A stretch of DNA of 58,747 bases, taken from positions 1 through 58,747 of the forward strand of contig NZ_JABKCA010000026.1 in assembly GCF_013166655.1 (NCBI RefSeq), given 5' to 3'. A program made the position numbers and the translations under genes. The notes beneath the pieces are model-generated. The model had not been told where the DNA came from and made no database searches. It saw only the letters and a list, made by a program, of their open reading frames with translations. Source of the DNA: Lentimicrobium sp. L6. GTDB taxonomy: Bacteria; Bacteroidota; Bacteroidia; Bacteroidales; UBA12170. Positions 43,888 to 52,357 of this stretch are shown here, piece after piece (the stretch's first letter is position 1; every line of letters starts with the position of its first letter).

Positions 43888-45909
43888 ATGAATAAAAAAC
43901 ATGACATATTAACCGCAAAATTTTTCAAAGTAATAACTATTGGTCTTGTGATAATTGCATTGCAAGTTAATATTGTCAAGGCTCAGGTATCATTAATAAC
44001 AAATGGGCAAAACATACAAACTACTAATTCCTGGGATATCAAACTGGTAGATATTAACGGGGATGGCCATTTGGATGCATATTTGGGTGGCAAAACATGG
44101 CTAAACAATGGGAATGGAAAAATTTCTGAAACAGATCTCAGCTTTGGCTCTGGTATTTTTGCAAGTTTTGGAGACCTCAACGGTGATGGATTTATAGATG
44201 TTGTCAGCCAGGATAGCATTTATCTTAATGATGGGGACAATCATTACGAATTCAAAATCAAGCTTTCCTCCGATATTTTAATGTACTCGTCTGTACTAGT
44301 AGATGTGGATAAGGATGGAGATATGGACATTATCAGTTGTTCTCAAACTACCGACAGAATTCTAATTAACGATGGCAAAGGCAATTTTACGAATACAGGG
44401 AAAAGCCTTGGAGGTTGGGGACAGGCAAGCTATACTTTCGGCGATATCAATAGTGATGGTTTTACCGATATCTATGTGGCTATTCCTCACACCCCTCCTC
44501 CTGCAATGAAGCATTCTGCAAACAAAATTTGGTTGGGTAGTGCCGAAAAGAAGTTTACTGAAAGGAGCCATGATATTTCTGGTGCAGTAAGTCGAAATGC
44601 ACTTCTATGTGATTTTGATAATGATGGCTACATGGATTTATTTCTTGCCAGTAATAGTGAAGCCGGAAATATGATATTTTTTAATGATGGAAAAGGAAAC
44701 TTTACAGATAGCGGACAAAAACTTGGTGATAATTCCGGTTCTGCAAAAACCGCTGATTTTGACAGCGATGGTGATTCTGATTTATTTATCTGCCATGGCA
44801 AAGTTCCTTTTGGCGATGGAGCCCCCAACAAAGTTTGGCACAATGACGGTAAAGGACACTTTAGAGATAGTAAGCTTAGTTTGGGAAATTCAAATAGTGC
44901 AGCAGTAGCGCTGGGTGATATGAATAAAGATGGTAAAATAGATGCTGTTATTGTAAATGTAAAATTAGACCCTAAGAATAGCTATGCCTCTGTTCCTTGT
45001 CCTGTGGAAATATGGTTTAACAATGCTTTCGAAAGTAATAATTTAAATGAATCAAAAGATGCATATTTCGGTTTAACACCTCCGGGATTAATCCCAGAAG
45101 TCTTTGCTCCCAGAATAGTTTCAATAGATACCACAATTGAACATGGATCGCCAACATTTTCTCCCGATGGAAAACAACTTTTCTGGCAATCTAACCTACG
45201 CCATACAGGCAAGGAAACAGAAGTTTTCCTAAAAACCATGCGTTGTATTGAGGGTCAATGGACAGAATCTGAAATGTCACCTTTTGGAGGCATGCCTGCA
45301 TTTTCCCCCGATGGTCAGCAAATCTACTTTATCGCCTTGGATACCGAAAATGATAAAGGACTATATATGTCCACTAAACAAAATGAGAAATGGAGTGAGC
45401 CAAAAAGCCTGAACTTGCTTGCACGATTCCCTGAGCTTAAGTATTTATATGGCCCCTCTGTTACAAACAAAGGAACACTTTATTTCTTTGCACATGCTGA
45501 AGGTCTCGAAACCTTGAATAATTTTGGCATTTATCGCTCAGAATTAAATGATGGTGTTTATGAAAAACCCCAATTACTCCCTTCATCCATTAATATGGCC
45601 GGCGGAACATTTAATTGGACGCCCTTTATCACCCCCGACGAAAGCTACATTCTATTCTCATCCAACCGCTTAAGCCCAGATAAAGATTTTGGCGATATTT
45701 ATATCTGTTTCCGGAGTAATAACGGTAATTGGACAGAGGCTATTAATTTAGGAAAGAACATTAATTCTGATCGACAAGAGCGTTTTCCTTATGTATCTCC
45801 AGACGGTAAATATCTTTTTTTTACTCGCTGGATTGCCAGAGGTAACGAAGATATTATGTGGGTGAGTTCAAGAATTATTGACGATCTAAAAAATGAAGTT
45901 ATAAAATAA
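43888..45909 (+). CDS. Exported FG-GAP/VCBS repeat protein fused to a PD40 propeller
   Basis: A 673-residue protein with a long signal peptide (about 1-32, VNIVKAQ). Residues 35-385 contain seven FG-GAP/VCBS calcium-loop repeats (DINGDGHLD, DLNGDGFID, DVDKDGDMD, DINSDGFTD, DFDNDGYMD, DFDSDGDSD, DMNKDGKID), a seven-bladed integrin-like propeller. From about 390 a PD40 module opens ESKDAYFGLTPPGL and ends DIMWVSSRIIDDLK. Two propellers in one chain suggest a large adhesion or ligand-binding surface protein needing calcium. The PD40 half most resembles the second one of the MBL fusion (shared TTIEHGSPTFSPDG-like block). Confidence 0.9.
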   Translation: MNKKHDILTAKFFKVITIGLVIIALQVNIVKAQVSLITNGQNIQTTNSWDIKLVDINGDGHLDAYLGGKTWLNNGNGKISETDLSFGSGIFASFGDLNGDGFIDVVSQDSIYLNDGDNHYEFKIKLSSDILMYSSVLVDVDKDGDMDIISCSQTTDRILINDGKGNFTNTGKSLGGWGQASYTFGDINSDGFTDIYVAIPHTPPPAMKHSANKIWLGSAEKKFTERSHDISGAVSRNALLCDFDNDGYMDLFLASNSEAGNMIFFNDGKGNFTDSGQKLGDNSGSAKTADFDSDGDSDLFICHGKVPFGDGAPNKVWHNDGKGHFRDSKLSLGNSNSAAVALGDMNKDGKIDAVIVNVKLDPKNSYASVPCPVEIWFNNAFESNNLNESKDAYFGLTPPGLIPEVFAPRIVSIDTTIEHGSPTFSPDGKQLFWQSNLRHTGKETEVFLKTMRCIEGQWTESEMSPFGGMPAFSPDGQQIYFIALDTENDKGLYMSTKQNEKWSEPKSLNLLARFPELKYLYGPSVTNKGTLYFFAHAEGLETLNNFGIYRSELNDGVYEKPQLLPSSINMAGGTFNWTPFITPDESYILFSSNRLSPDKDFGDIYICFRSNNGNWTEAINLGKNINSDRQERFPYVSPDGKYLFFTRWIARGNEDIMWVSSRIIDDLKNEVIK

Positions 45910-45990
45910 AGTCAAATAAAGATCATGAAGAAATCGAGTTTTAATATATGAATTTAGCTGCAATAAGATTAAGAGTTAAAAACTAAAAAA

Positions 45991-46674
45991 ATGGACATTA
46001 GAAATTACATTGGCATTACATCATTAACTGAAGAAAGAAAGAAACCTTTGATTTACGCATTTATATTCTTCATTCTTTACATATGTGCTTCTATTTTTGG
46101 CTCAGAAATACAGAAAATATTGAACTTGGATATGAAGATGGGATGGGTGCAGCAAATTGTAAGTGCCATAATAATACTTCTTTTCGCGTTCTTTTTTAAA
46201 GCACCAAGGCAACTATTGGCACTGGTAAAACCAAAAGATAAAAATTGGTTGAAATACACGGTTTTTATTGGCGTGATATTTTCCATATGGAATCTTATTA
46301 CTTCAGTGTTATCAGATGATCCAAGTGTAAAATTAGGCCTTGAATATTACCTGTTTGAGTTGACAATGCCAAGCTTTTCAGAAGAAATTTGTTTGAGAGG
46401 AGCAGTTTTTGGTTTTGTATTGTACTATGTTAAGCAATCAGGTTTATCAAACTTTAAAATCTGGATAATTGTGATCATACAAGTATTACCTTTTGCAATT
46501 GCTCATCTATTGCATGTGGAAAGTTTCGGTGAAGGATTAAGAATATTTCTTTTCACATTTTCTGCTGGACTTGGATTAAGTTGGCTAAGAATAAAGACAG
46601 GTTCTATATTCCCTTCTATGATTGCACACAGTATAATAAATGTTTTAGATAACATATTGGGGTATTTATTGTGA
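45991..46674 (+). CDS. CPBP-family intramembrane metalloprotease (Abi type)
   Basis: A 227-residue polytopic membrane protein with about six helices. CPBP/Rce1-like motifs are present: EExxxR as EEICLR (Glu131, Glu132, Arg136), a conserved His172 in FAIAHLLH and His213 in MIAHSIINV. These residues form the glutamate-based or metal active site of the family, whose bacterial members process peptides or prenylated substrates and are often linked to bacteriocin self-immunity. It is the only multi-pass membrane protein in region B, 81 bp after the FG-GAP/PD40 gene and 27 bp before the esterase gene. The substrate is unknown. Confidence 0.87.
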   Translation: MDIRNYIGITSLTEERKKPLIYAFIFFILYICASIFGSEIQKILNLDMKMGWVQQIVSAIIILLFAFFFKAPRQLLALVKPKDKNWLKYTVFIGVIFSIWNLITSVLSDDPSVKLGLEYYLFELTMPSFSEEICLRGAVFGFVLYYVKQSGLSNFKIWIIVIIQVLPFAIAHLLHVESFGEGLRIFLFTFSAGLGLSWLRIKTGSIFPSMIAHSIINVLDNILGYLL

Positions 46675-46701
46675 TTATAAAAATGATTAAACTTTGATTA
46701 T

Positions 46702-47808
46702 ATGAAAAAGATAGTACTCGTGTTATTTGTAATATTACAGACAAGTGTGTTTTGTCAAGACATTGATAAACAGTTTGTTTTTACCGATACTATTCAGTCA
46801 AGATTCTTAAATGAAAGTAAGCTGATCCATATTTACTTGCCTCCTGATTATTACAGTTCAAATGATTCTTATCCTTTACAAATAGTATTAGGCTATTATT
46901 CGAGAACTCGCATGTATTATTCTATCTCGGAATATTTAAGCAGACCCTATCATATGATAGAATTGAATCAATTGCACACAATCCCTGAGTCAATTGTTGT
47001 TGGTATTGGCAACCCGAATTCAAAGAATATGAATGAGTATGATAAGTTTATAATTCAGGAAGTAATTCCTTTAATTAACAAAAAGTATAGAAAGTGTCAT
47101 TTCAAAACAATCATTGGACATTCTATTGGTGGAGAATTGGTTTTACATTCTATGTTAGATGAGAATAGTCCTTTTCAAGCTTTTTATAGCTCAGCACCTG
47201 TAAACTCAGATTATTTTATTGAAGTGTTGAGCATTGAAGAAAAAATGTCATTTCTCAAAGAATCTAAAAAACGTTTATTCTTAGCTGCCAGTAAGCAAGA
47301 CTATTTTTACGAATGGAATTTAAAACTTATTGATGCATTTAATGAAATAGGTAGTGGGACCTTTTTATTCAAACCAATTTTAAAAACTTCCGATAATCAT
47401 CATACTATTTTTCCTGTCACCATAACAGATGCATTGTTCTTTATTTTTAAAGATTGGAAATTTACTATTCCTGAAAAAGACTCTTCTAATATGACAGAGT
47501 TATTCCTAGAGCATTATAAACTTTTATCAGAGAAGATAGGTATAGACATAAGCCCACCAGAGTTTGATTTTTATTTATTAGCATACGTTCTTAATGAGAG
47601 AAATCAACTTGAAGAAAAAATAAAGTTATTGGAAACATGTAAAAAACTTTACCCAAACGCGCAAAGTGCTGATGCCTATTTAGCAAGGACCTATTATTCG
47701 GTGGGTGATTTGAAGAAAGCAAGGAAACATAATGAGCAATCATTATCTTTAAATCCAGATAATGAGTTTGCCTTAGAAACTAAAAAATTGATTGAGAATG
47801 AAGAATAA
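46702..47808 (+). CDS. Exported esterase (esterase-D type) with TPR tail
   Basis: A 368-residue protein with a signal peptide (1-19, SVFCQ). The esterase-D/Fes-like alpha/beta-hydrolase covers about 25-265, with nucleophile elbow GHSIGG (Ser141), oxyanion segment VVGIGNP and a likely catalytic His in SDNHHTIFP. Residues 290-368 form a TPR tail (ADAYLARTYYSVGDLKKARK, LNPDN). Relatives hydrolyse esters, including siderophore or acetyl-sugar esters, but the target is not known here. The stop overlaps the next gene's preferred start by 11 bp, indicating translational coupling. Confidence 0.88.
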   Translation: MKKIVLVLFVILQTSVFCQDIDKQFVFTDTIQSRFLNESKLIHIYLPPDYYSSNDSYPLQIVLGYYSRTRMYYSISEYLSRPYHMIELNQLHTIPESIVVGIGNPNSKNMNEYDKFIIQEVIPLINKKYRKCHFKTIIGHSIGGELVLHSMLDENSPFQAFYSSAPVNSDYFIEVLSIEEKMSFLKESKKRLFLAASKQDYFYEWNLKLIDAFNEIGSGTFLFKPILKTSDNHHTIFPVTITDALFFIFKDWKFTIPEKDSSNMTELFLEHYKLLSEKIGIDISPPEFDFYLLAYVLNERNQLEEKIKLLETCKKLYPNAQSADAYLARTYYSVGDLKKARKHNEQSLSLNPDNEFALETKKLIENEE

Positions 47809-48994
47809 AAATGTCATAATATTAATAATTGCCTTGCTAACCATTAGCTTTCAATCTCATGCATGTAGCATGTTTGTTATTAAAAAAGATGGGAAGGTGA
47901 TGGTTGGTAATAACGAGGATTTTTATAATCAAAATTCTCGGATGTGGTTTGAAAAAGGCAATAAAAATGAATTCGGAGTTGTATATGTTGGATTTGATGA
48001 CTTATGGCCTCAAGGAGCAATTAATGATAAGGGGCTTGTTTTTGACGGATTTGCAATGCCAAATTTAGAAATCAAAGATTTTGAAGGTAAAGATTCACCT
48101 GAGCATGAAGATTTCTTACAATTCATAATGCGAACTTGTTCTAAAGTTGAAGAAGTAAAAGATATTTTCTTAAAATGGGATTTACGAGGCATGGAAACTT
48201 CGATGTTTTATTTTGTGGATAAATCCGGAAAGCAATTAATTGTAGAAGGAGATTTTATAGAAATTAGAAATCAATCATATGATATCATATCAAATTTTTA
48301 CCCTTCGCAATGTGACAATTTAAATGATGTCACCATAGAATTTTATCAGAAAGGAAGAAAATTAATAGAAACAAAACAAGAAACAAGTGTTAGCTTTTGC
48401 ACCTCATTATTAGATAGCTTACATCAGGAATCAAGTTGGGGAGGCGGCACACTTTATTCTACTCTTTACGATTTAAATGAAGGAATTATTTACTTATATT
48501 ATAATCATAATTTCAACAATGTTATTACGATCAATATCAAAGAAGAATTACAAAAAGAGAATCATATAATTGAAATTCCAAAATTATTTCCGGATAACAA
48601 AAAAGGCCAAGAATTTTATAAGAATTATAATGAGACCATTTCAAAAATTGAAGAATTAGGATATGCCAAAACAATTTCATGTTCAGAGAATATTTCTGAA
48701 TTGGAGAAATTCTTTAACAATGTTCAGAAAATAACTATTTACAGGGAATATTTTGACAAGGCAGCTGACAAATGGGAAGAAACGGAAGATTTTAAAAGTG
48801 CGATTAAAGTTTATGAAGTTATGGCGATGTTTTTTCCTGATGATTATCAAATATATTACAAACTTGGTGAAGCTAATTTTAATTTGAAGCTTTATAATAA
48901 AGCACTACTGAATTATCAAGAATGTTCCAAACTTATACCAGAAAACGAAAAATTAAAAGAAAAAATTAATGCGGTTAAAGAATTAATTGAATAA
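47798..48994 (+). CDS. Exported Ntn hydrolase (choloylglycine/linear-amide C-N hydrolase type) with TPR tail
   Basis: A 398-residue protein. An in-frame TTG lies at 47792, but ATG 47798 gives a normal signal peptide (1-22, FQSHA) and leaves Cys23 as the first mature residue. This is the expected N-terminal nucleophile of choloylglycine hydrolase, penicillin V acylase and C45-like families. The following VMVGNNEDF fits the family pattern (an Asn-rich, Asp/Glu loop). A TPR-like tail occupies about 320-398 (YEVMAMFFPDDYQIYYKLGE, ALLNYQECSKLIPEN). It likely cleaves an amide bond (acylated amino acid, N-acyl lactone or bile-salt-like substrate) in the periplasm. It overlaps the preceding esterase gene. 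Confidence 0.85.
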   Translation: MKNKNVIILIIALLTISFQSHACSMFVIKKDGKVMVGNNEDFYNQNSRMWFEKGNKNEFGVVYVGFDDLWPQGAINDKGLVFDGFAMPNLEIKDFEGKDSPEHEDFLQFIMRTCSKVEEVKDIFLKWDLRGMETSMFYFVDKSGKQLIVEGDFIEIRNQSYDIISNFYPSQCDNLNDVTIEFYQKGRKLIETKQETSVSFCTSLLDSLHQESSWGGGTLYSTLYDLNEGIIYLYYNHNFNNVITINIKEELQKENHIIEIPKLFPDNKKGQEFYKNYNETISKIEELGYAKTISCSENISELEKFFNNVQKITIYREYFDKAADKWEETEDFKSAIKVYEVMAMFFPDDYQIYYKLGEANFNLKLYNKALLNYQECSKLIPENEKLKEKINAVKELIE

Positions 48995-49067
48995 AAAACA
49001 TTTTCTGTGAAAATCAGCAACTTAACAATCGTTGTAAATAAGAAAACATAAAAAAGAGAGGAATGAT

Positions 49068-49808
49068 ATGAAAGTCTTAGTATTAGGTGCAAATGGAGCT
49101 ACTGGTTTTAATGTTGTTACTCAATTATTAAAGCAAGGGATTGGTGTGAAAGCCTTAACAAGAAATGTAGGAAAATTTGATTTGATAAAAAGTACCGAGC
49201 ATATAGAAGTAATAAAAGGTAGCATATTAGAACTCGATCATCAAATATTGAAACACTATTTAAGTGATGTAGATGCTGTGGTATCTTGTCTGGGGCATAA
49301 TATTACACTTAAGGGAATATTTGAAAAGCCATATACACTCGTAGTTGATGCATTAATAAAAACGATTAATTCTATTAAGGAAATTAATAAAAACAAAACC
49401 GTGAAAATAGTATTGATGAATACTACGGCATGTATAAACAAATCGCAGAATGAGAAGTTCAAAATAACTGAGAATATTGTAATGAAGATGATGAGGTTTT
49501 TATTACCACCACAACGTGACAATGATTTAGCATTAAGACATTTGATCGAAACAGTTGGTATAAGCAACCAACTTATTGAATGGATAGCAGTAAGACCTGA
49601 TACCTTAATAAATGAAGCTGAAGTATCAGAATATACCATCCACCCTTCACCTGTTAGAAGTCCAATATTTGATGCTGGCAAAACAAGTAGAATTAATGTT
49701 GCCAATTTTATGGTAAGTCTGCTAAAAGATGAGGACCTTTGGGAAAAATGGAAATATAAAACTCCGGTTATTTATAATAGGGAAGCAAAAAAACAAAAAA
49801 AAACATAG
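49068..49808 (+). CDS. NAD(P)-binding atypical SDR/NmrA-like protein
   Basis: A 246-residue cytoplasmic protein with an N-terminal Rossmann fold and glycine motif GANGATG (7-13), followed by LKQGIGVKALTR, the pattern of atypical short-chain dehydrogenases and NmrA/HSCARG-like redox sensors. VDAVVSCLGHN (about 69-79) is the usual fourth-strand region. No YxxxK catalytic pair is evident, so it may sense NAD(P) rather than reduce a substrate. It follows the Ntn hydrolase after 73 bp, and an unrelated 199-bp gap follows. It ends in a Lys-rich tail. Confidence 0.85.
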   Translation: MKVLVLGANGATGFNVVTQLLKQGIGVKALTRNVGKFDLIKSTEHIEVIKGSILELDHQILKHYLSDVDAVVSCLGHNITLKGIFEKPYTLVVDALIKTINSIKEINKNKTVKIVLMNTTACINKSQNEKFKITENIVMKMMRFLLPPQRDNDLALRHLIETVGISNQLIEWIAVRPDTLINEAEVSEYTIHPSPVRSPIFDAGKTSRINVANFMVSLLKDEDLWEKWKYKTPVIYNREAKKQKKT

Positions 49809-49859
49809 AGTTCCCTTTGTTTAGTAGAAATAAATAATCCGAGTGAGAATACAACTTAA

Positions 49860-50003
49860 ATGATGGTTGATTTTAATGAAGGACATTATTTCAATAGTAC
49901 CAAAACAAAATCAAATGAAAAATTAGCAAATAATTTTTCATTTGATTTCTGGCAAACAGGCCATCCTGAATATCAGAATAACGAAACGATTAGTAAGCAT
50001 TAG
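49860..50003 (+). CDS. Possible small ORF, unknown function
   Basis: A 47-codon frame from ATGATG reads MMVDFNEGHYFNSTKTKS and FSFDFWQTGHPEYQNNETIS, ending 4 bp before the beta-lactamase-like gene's start. It has no signal peptide or known domain. It could be a leader peptide, the remnant of a larger gene, or chance. Confidence 0.25.
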   Translation: MMVDFNEGHYFNSTKTKSNEKLANNFSFDFWQTGHPEYQNNETISKH

Positions 50004-50007
50004 AGAA

Positions 50008-51324
50008 ATGAATCTAAAACACTTACATATTATACCCATTCTTTTGATACTCATTTTGAGTACCAATGTTTATTCACAAAACCCAAAAGAAAATTGGGAA
50101 AAGTATAAACAGATTGAGCAATCAGGATTTTCTATAGAAAACTTAGCCATAGCAAAAGCATATTATGACTCCTTAAATTCCTCCGCATTTCTGATCATTC
50201 AAAATGGGAAGGTAGTTGCTGATTGGGGAGATATTAACAGAAGATTTATACTTCATTCAGTTAGAAAAAGTATTCTTAATTCCTTATATGGAATTTATTC
50301 TGAGAATGGAACCATCGAGCTAAATTATACAATTGGAGAAATTGGAATTACAGATAAGGATTCATTATCTGATCTTGAAAAATCTGCCAAAATAATTCAT
50401 CTGTTAAAGGCTCGCTCAGGAATTTATCATAAAGCAGCGGCAGAACCACCCTGGGTGGATGATTACAGACCTGAAAGAAATAGTGTCAAGCCAGATTCAC
50501 TGTGGTTTTATAATAACTGGGATTTTAATGTATTGGGGACGATTTTTGAGCAATCAACACAAACTTCAATTTATGAAGCTTTATACAATGATATTGCCAC
50601 ACCATTGCAAATGCAGGATTATAGAATTATTGATGGAGAATATTACTACGAACTCGAATATTCGAATCATCCTGCCTACCATTTAAAGATGTCGGCAAGA
50701 GATTTGGCAAGATATGGTCAACTTTTTTTACAAGAAGGTTTATGGAATGATAAACAGATATTATCAAAAAATTGGGTAGATAGCAGTACTTATCCGGTTT
50801 CAAAACACGGCGGCGGAGGAAAAATTGGAAGATGGTATGGCTGGTTATGGAACGTTTCTGAATATTATCAGGATTACAAAATGTATTATGCTGCAGGTGC
50901 TGGAGGACAATTCCTTGCTATTTTTCCGACAGAAGACTTGATTTTGGTAAACCTTTGCAATAGATATCAGAGGGACAAATTATATGATAAAGAAATCGTT
51001 AAATTATTTGACTTGATTTTAGCATCAAAGATGAACAAACCGATAGATAATCCAGCCTTAATCACATTAAAAACAAGTTCACGGATACCTGAAAAATTAT
51101 ATCAGCAAAAAATAAACCATTCAAAATATATTGGTGATTTTACGATTGATGGCAGAAAAGCTTTGATTATTGAACTGAATGGCGATTTGATTCTTAAGGA
51201 TTATTTCATGAAACTAAAACTATTCCCTATTTCGCCAAATCGCTTTTTTGTTGAGGATATAGAGAAATATTTGAATGTTGTACTGGATAAAAAAGGATTC
51301 GCAACTAAACTGAGTTATGATTAA
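50008..51324 (+). CDS. Exported serine hydrolase, beta-lactamase (class C/PBP4b-like) fold
   Basis: A 438-residue protein. ATG 50008 gives a clean signal peptide (1-23, TNVYSQ); an in-frame TTG at 49942 would add an unlikely 22 residues before it. Class C motifs are SxxK as SVRK (Ser84, Lys87) and YxN as YNN (168-170). A Gly-rich segment KHGGGG (266-271) and YAAGAGGQF (about 294-302) fill the usual third-motif region. Relatives are esterases, D-Ala-D-Ala peptidases or amide hydrolases, and few are true beta-lactamases. The final part (about 345-438) is an extra domain of unclear type. The M28 gene follows after 74 bp. Confidence 0.87.
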   Translation: MNLKHLHIIPILLILILSTNVYSQNPKENWEKYKQIEQSGFSIENLAIAKAYYDSLNSSAFLIIQNGKVVADWGDINRRFILHSVRKSILNSLYGIYSENGTIELNYTIGEIGITDKDSLSDLEKSAKIIHLLKARSGIYHKAAAEPPWVDDYRPERNSVKPDSLWFYNNWDFNVLGTIFEQSTQTSIYEALYNDIATPLQMQDYRIIDGEYYYELEYSNHPAYHLKMSARDLARYGQLFLQEGLWNDKQILSKNWVDSSTYPVSKHGGGGKIGRWYGWLWNVSEYYQDYKMYYAAGAGGQFLAIFPTEDLILVNLCNRYQRDKLYDKEIVKLFDLILASKMNKPIDNPALITLKTSSRIPEKLYQQKINHSKYIGDFTIDGRKALIIELNGDLILKDYFMKLKLFPISPNRFFVEDIEKYLNVVLDKKGFATKLSYD

Positions 51325-51398
51325 TAGGAGAAGAAATAGATGTATTCCATCAAAACAAAGAAAATTTAAAAATACAGTATGTAATAAAGAGCATTAGA

Positions 51399-52295
51399 AT
51401 GAAAAAAACGGCATATATTTTTATATTAATAGTATCAATGAGCTTTCAATTATTTGGACAAAATCCTTTGATAAGTAACGTTGTAAATCTGGTTTCCGGA
51501 GATTCTATCTTTAACAATATTGCCTTGCTCGAACAAATGGAACGATATACGCCAGACAATAATCTTGAATGTGTCAATCATTTAATTTCAAGTTTGGATA
51601 ACATCGGAATGGACACCATTTATTTGCAGAAGTATACCCAAGGCTGGTTACCCAATATAATAGCTGTTAAATATGGCACATTGTCCCCTGATTCTGTTTA
51701 CGTATTGGGTGCTCATTACGATAGCTATAAAAGTGGAGCACCTGCTGCCGATGATAATGCTTCTGGCACTTCAGGTGTTCTTGAAGCTACTCGTATCTTG
51801 TCTAAATATAAGTTTAAAAAAACAATAATGATGGTTCTCTTTTCTGGTGAAGAAACCGGACGCTGGGGTAGTAAAGCTTTTACTGACAGTATCGTAAATA
51901 ATAATATTATAATATTAGGCATGATCAATCTTGATATGATATCGTATGTAAATGATGGTGATCATATAAGCGTAAGTATTTGTGTAAATAAACTATCTTT
52001 AGATTTAATGAATATATATACAAATGCTGTAAGTGTTTATGCCCCAAACTTGAAATATGCAGTTGATTCAACATCAATGATTGTTTCAGCAGGAGACCAT
52101 TCGTCATTTTGGGATAAAAATGTTCCTGCTGTCATGCTAATTGATGAAATTGATCTTTTTAGCGATAATTTCAATAATCATATACATTCAAATAATGATA
52201 TACTTGGTTTATCAGCTAATAGTAAAATAGAAGCCGAACTAATTACGAAATCAGCTGTTGCAACAATAATTAATATTGTAGAGATGGATAAGTAG
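51399..52295 (+). CDS. Exported M28-family zinc aminopeptidase
   Basis: A 298-residue protein with a signal peptide (1-20, FQLFGQ). M28 zinc ligands and catalytic residues are visible: His106 in GAHYDS, bridging Asp118 in ADDNASG, the Glu151-Glu152 pair in SGEETG (catalytic base and ligand), Asp179 in NLDMISY and a late His in HIHSNND. This family removes N-terminal residues from peptides, and Bacteroidota secrete several. It may finish peptides generated by the S41-like and serine hydrolases nearby. Sixty-two bases separate it from the regulator gene. Confidence 0.9.
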   Translation: MKKTAYIFILIVSMSFQLFGQNPLISNVVNLVSGDSIFNNIALLEQMERYTPDNNLECVNHLISSLDNIGMDTIYLQKYTQGWLPNIIAVKYGTLSPDSVYVLGAHYDSYKSGAPAADDNASGTSGVLEATRILSKYKFKKTIMMVLFSGEETGRWGSKAFTDSIVNNNIIILGMINLDMISYVNDGDHISVSICVNKLSLDLMNIYTNAVSVYAPNLKYAVDSTSMIVSAGDHSSFWDKNVPAVMLIDEIDLFSDNFNNHIHSNNDILGLSANSKIEAELITKSAVATIINIVEMDK

Positions 52296-52357
52296 TAACT
52301 TATTAGTTCTTCTATAAATGAAAGCTTGTTATAATGTAATTTATAAGTGTTGATGAT

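Noticed and set aside
27404-45909. Polysaccharide utilisation locus
   Set aside because: No SusC/SusD pair or clear glycoside hydrolase is seen; only a DUF1080-like protein and propellers.
50008-51324. Antibiotic resistance beta-lactamase (also 57446-58693)
   Set aside because: The motifs define the broad class C serine hydrolase fold; most such Bacteroidota proteins are esterases or peptidases, and nothing here points to resistance.
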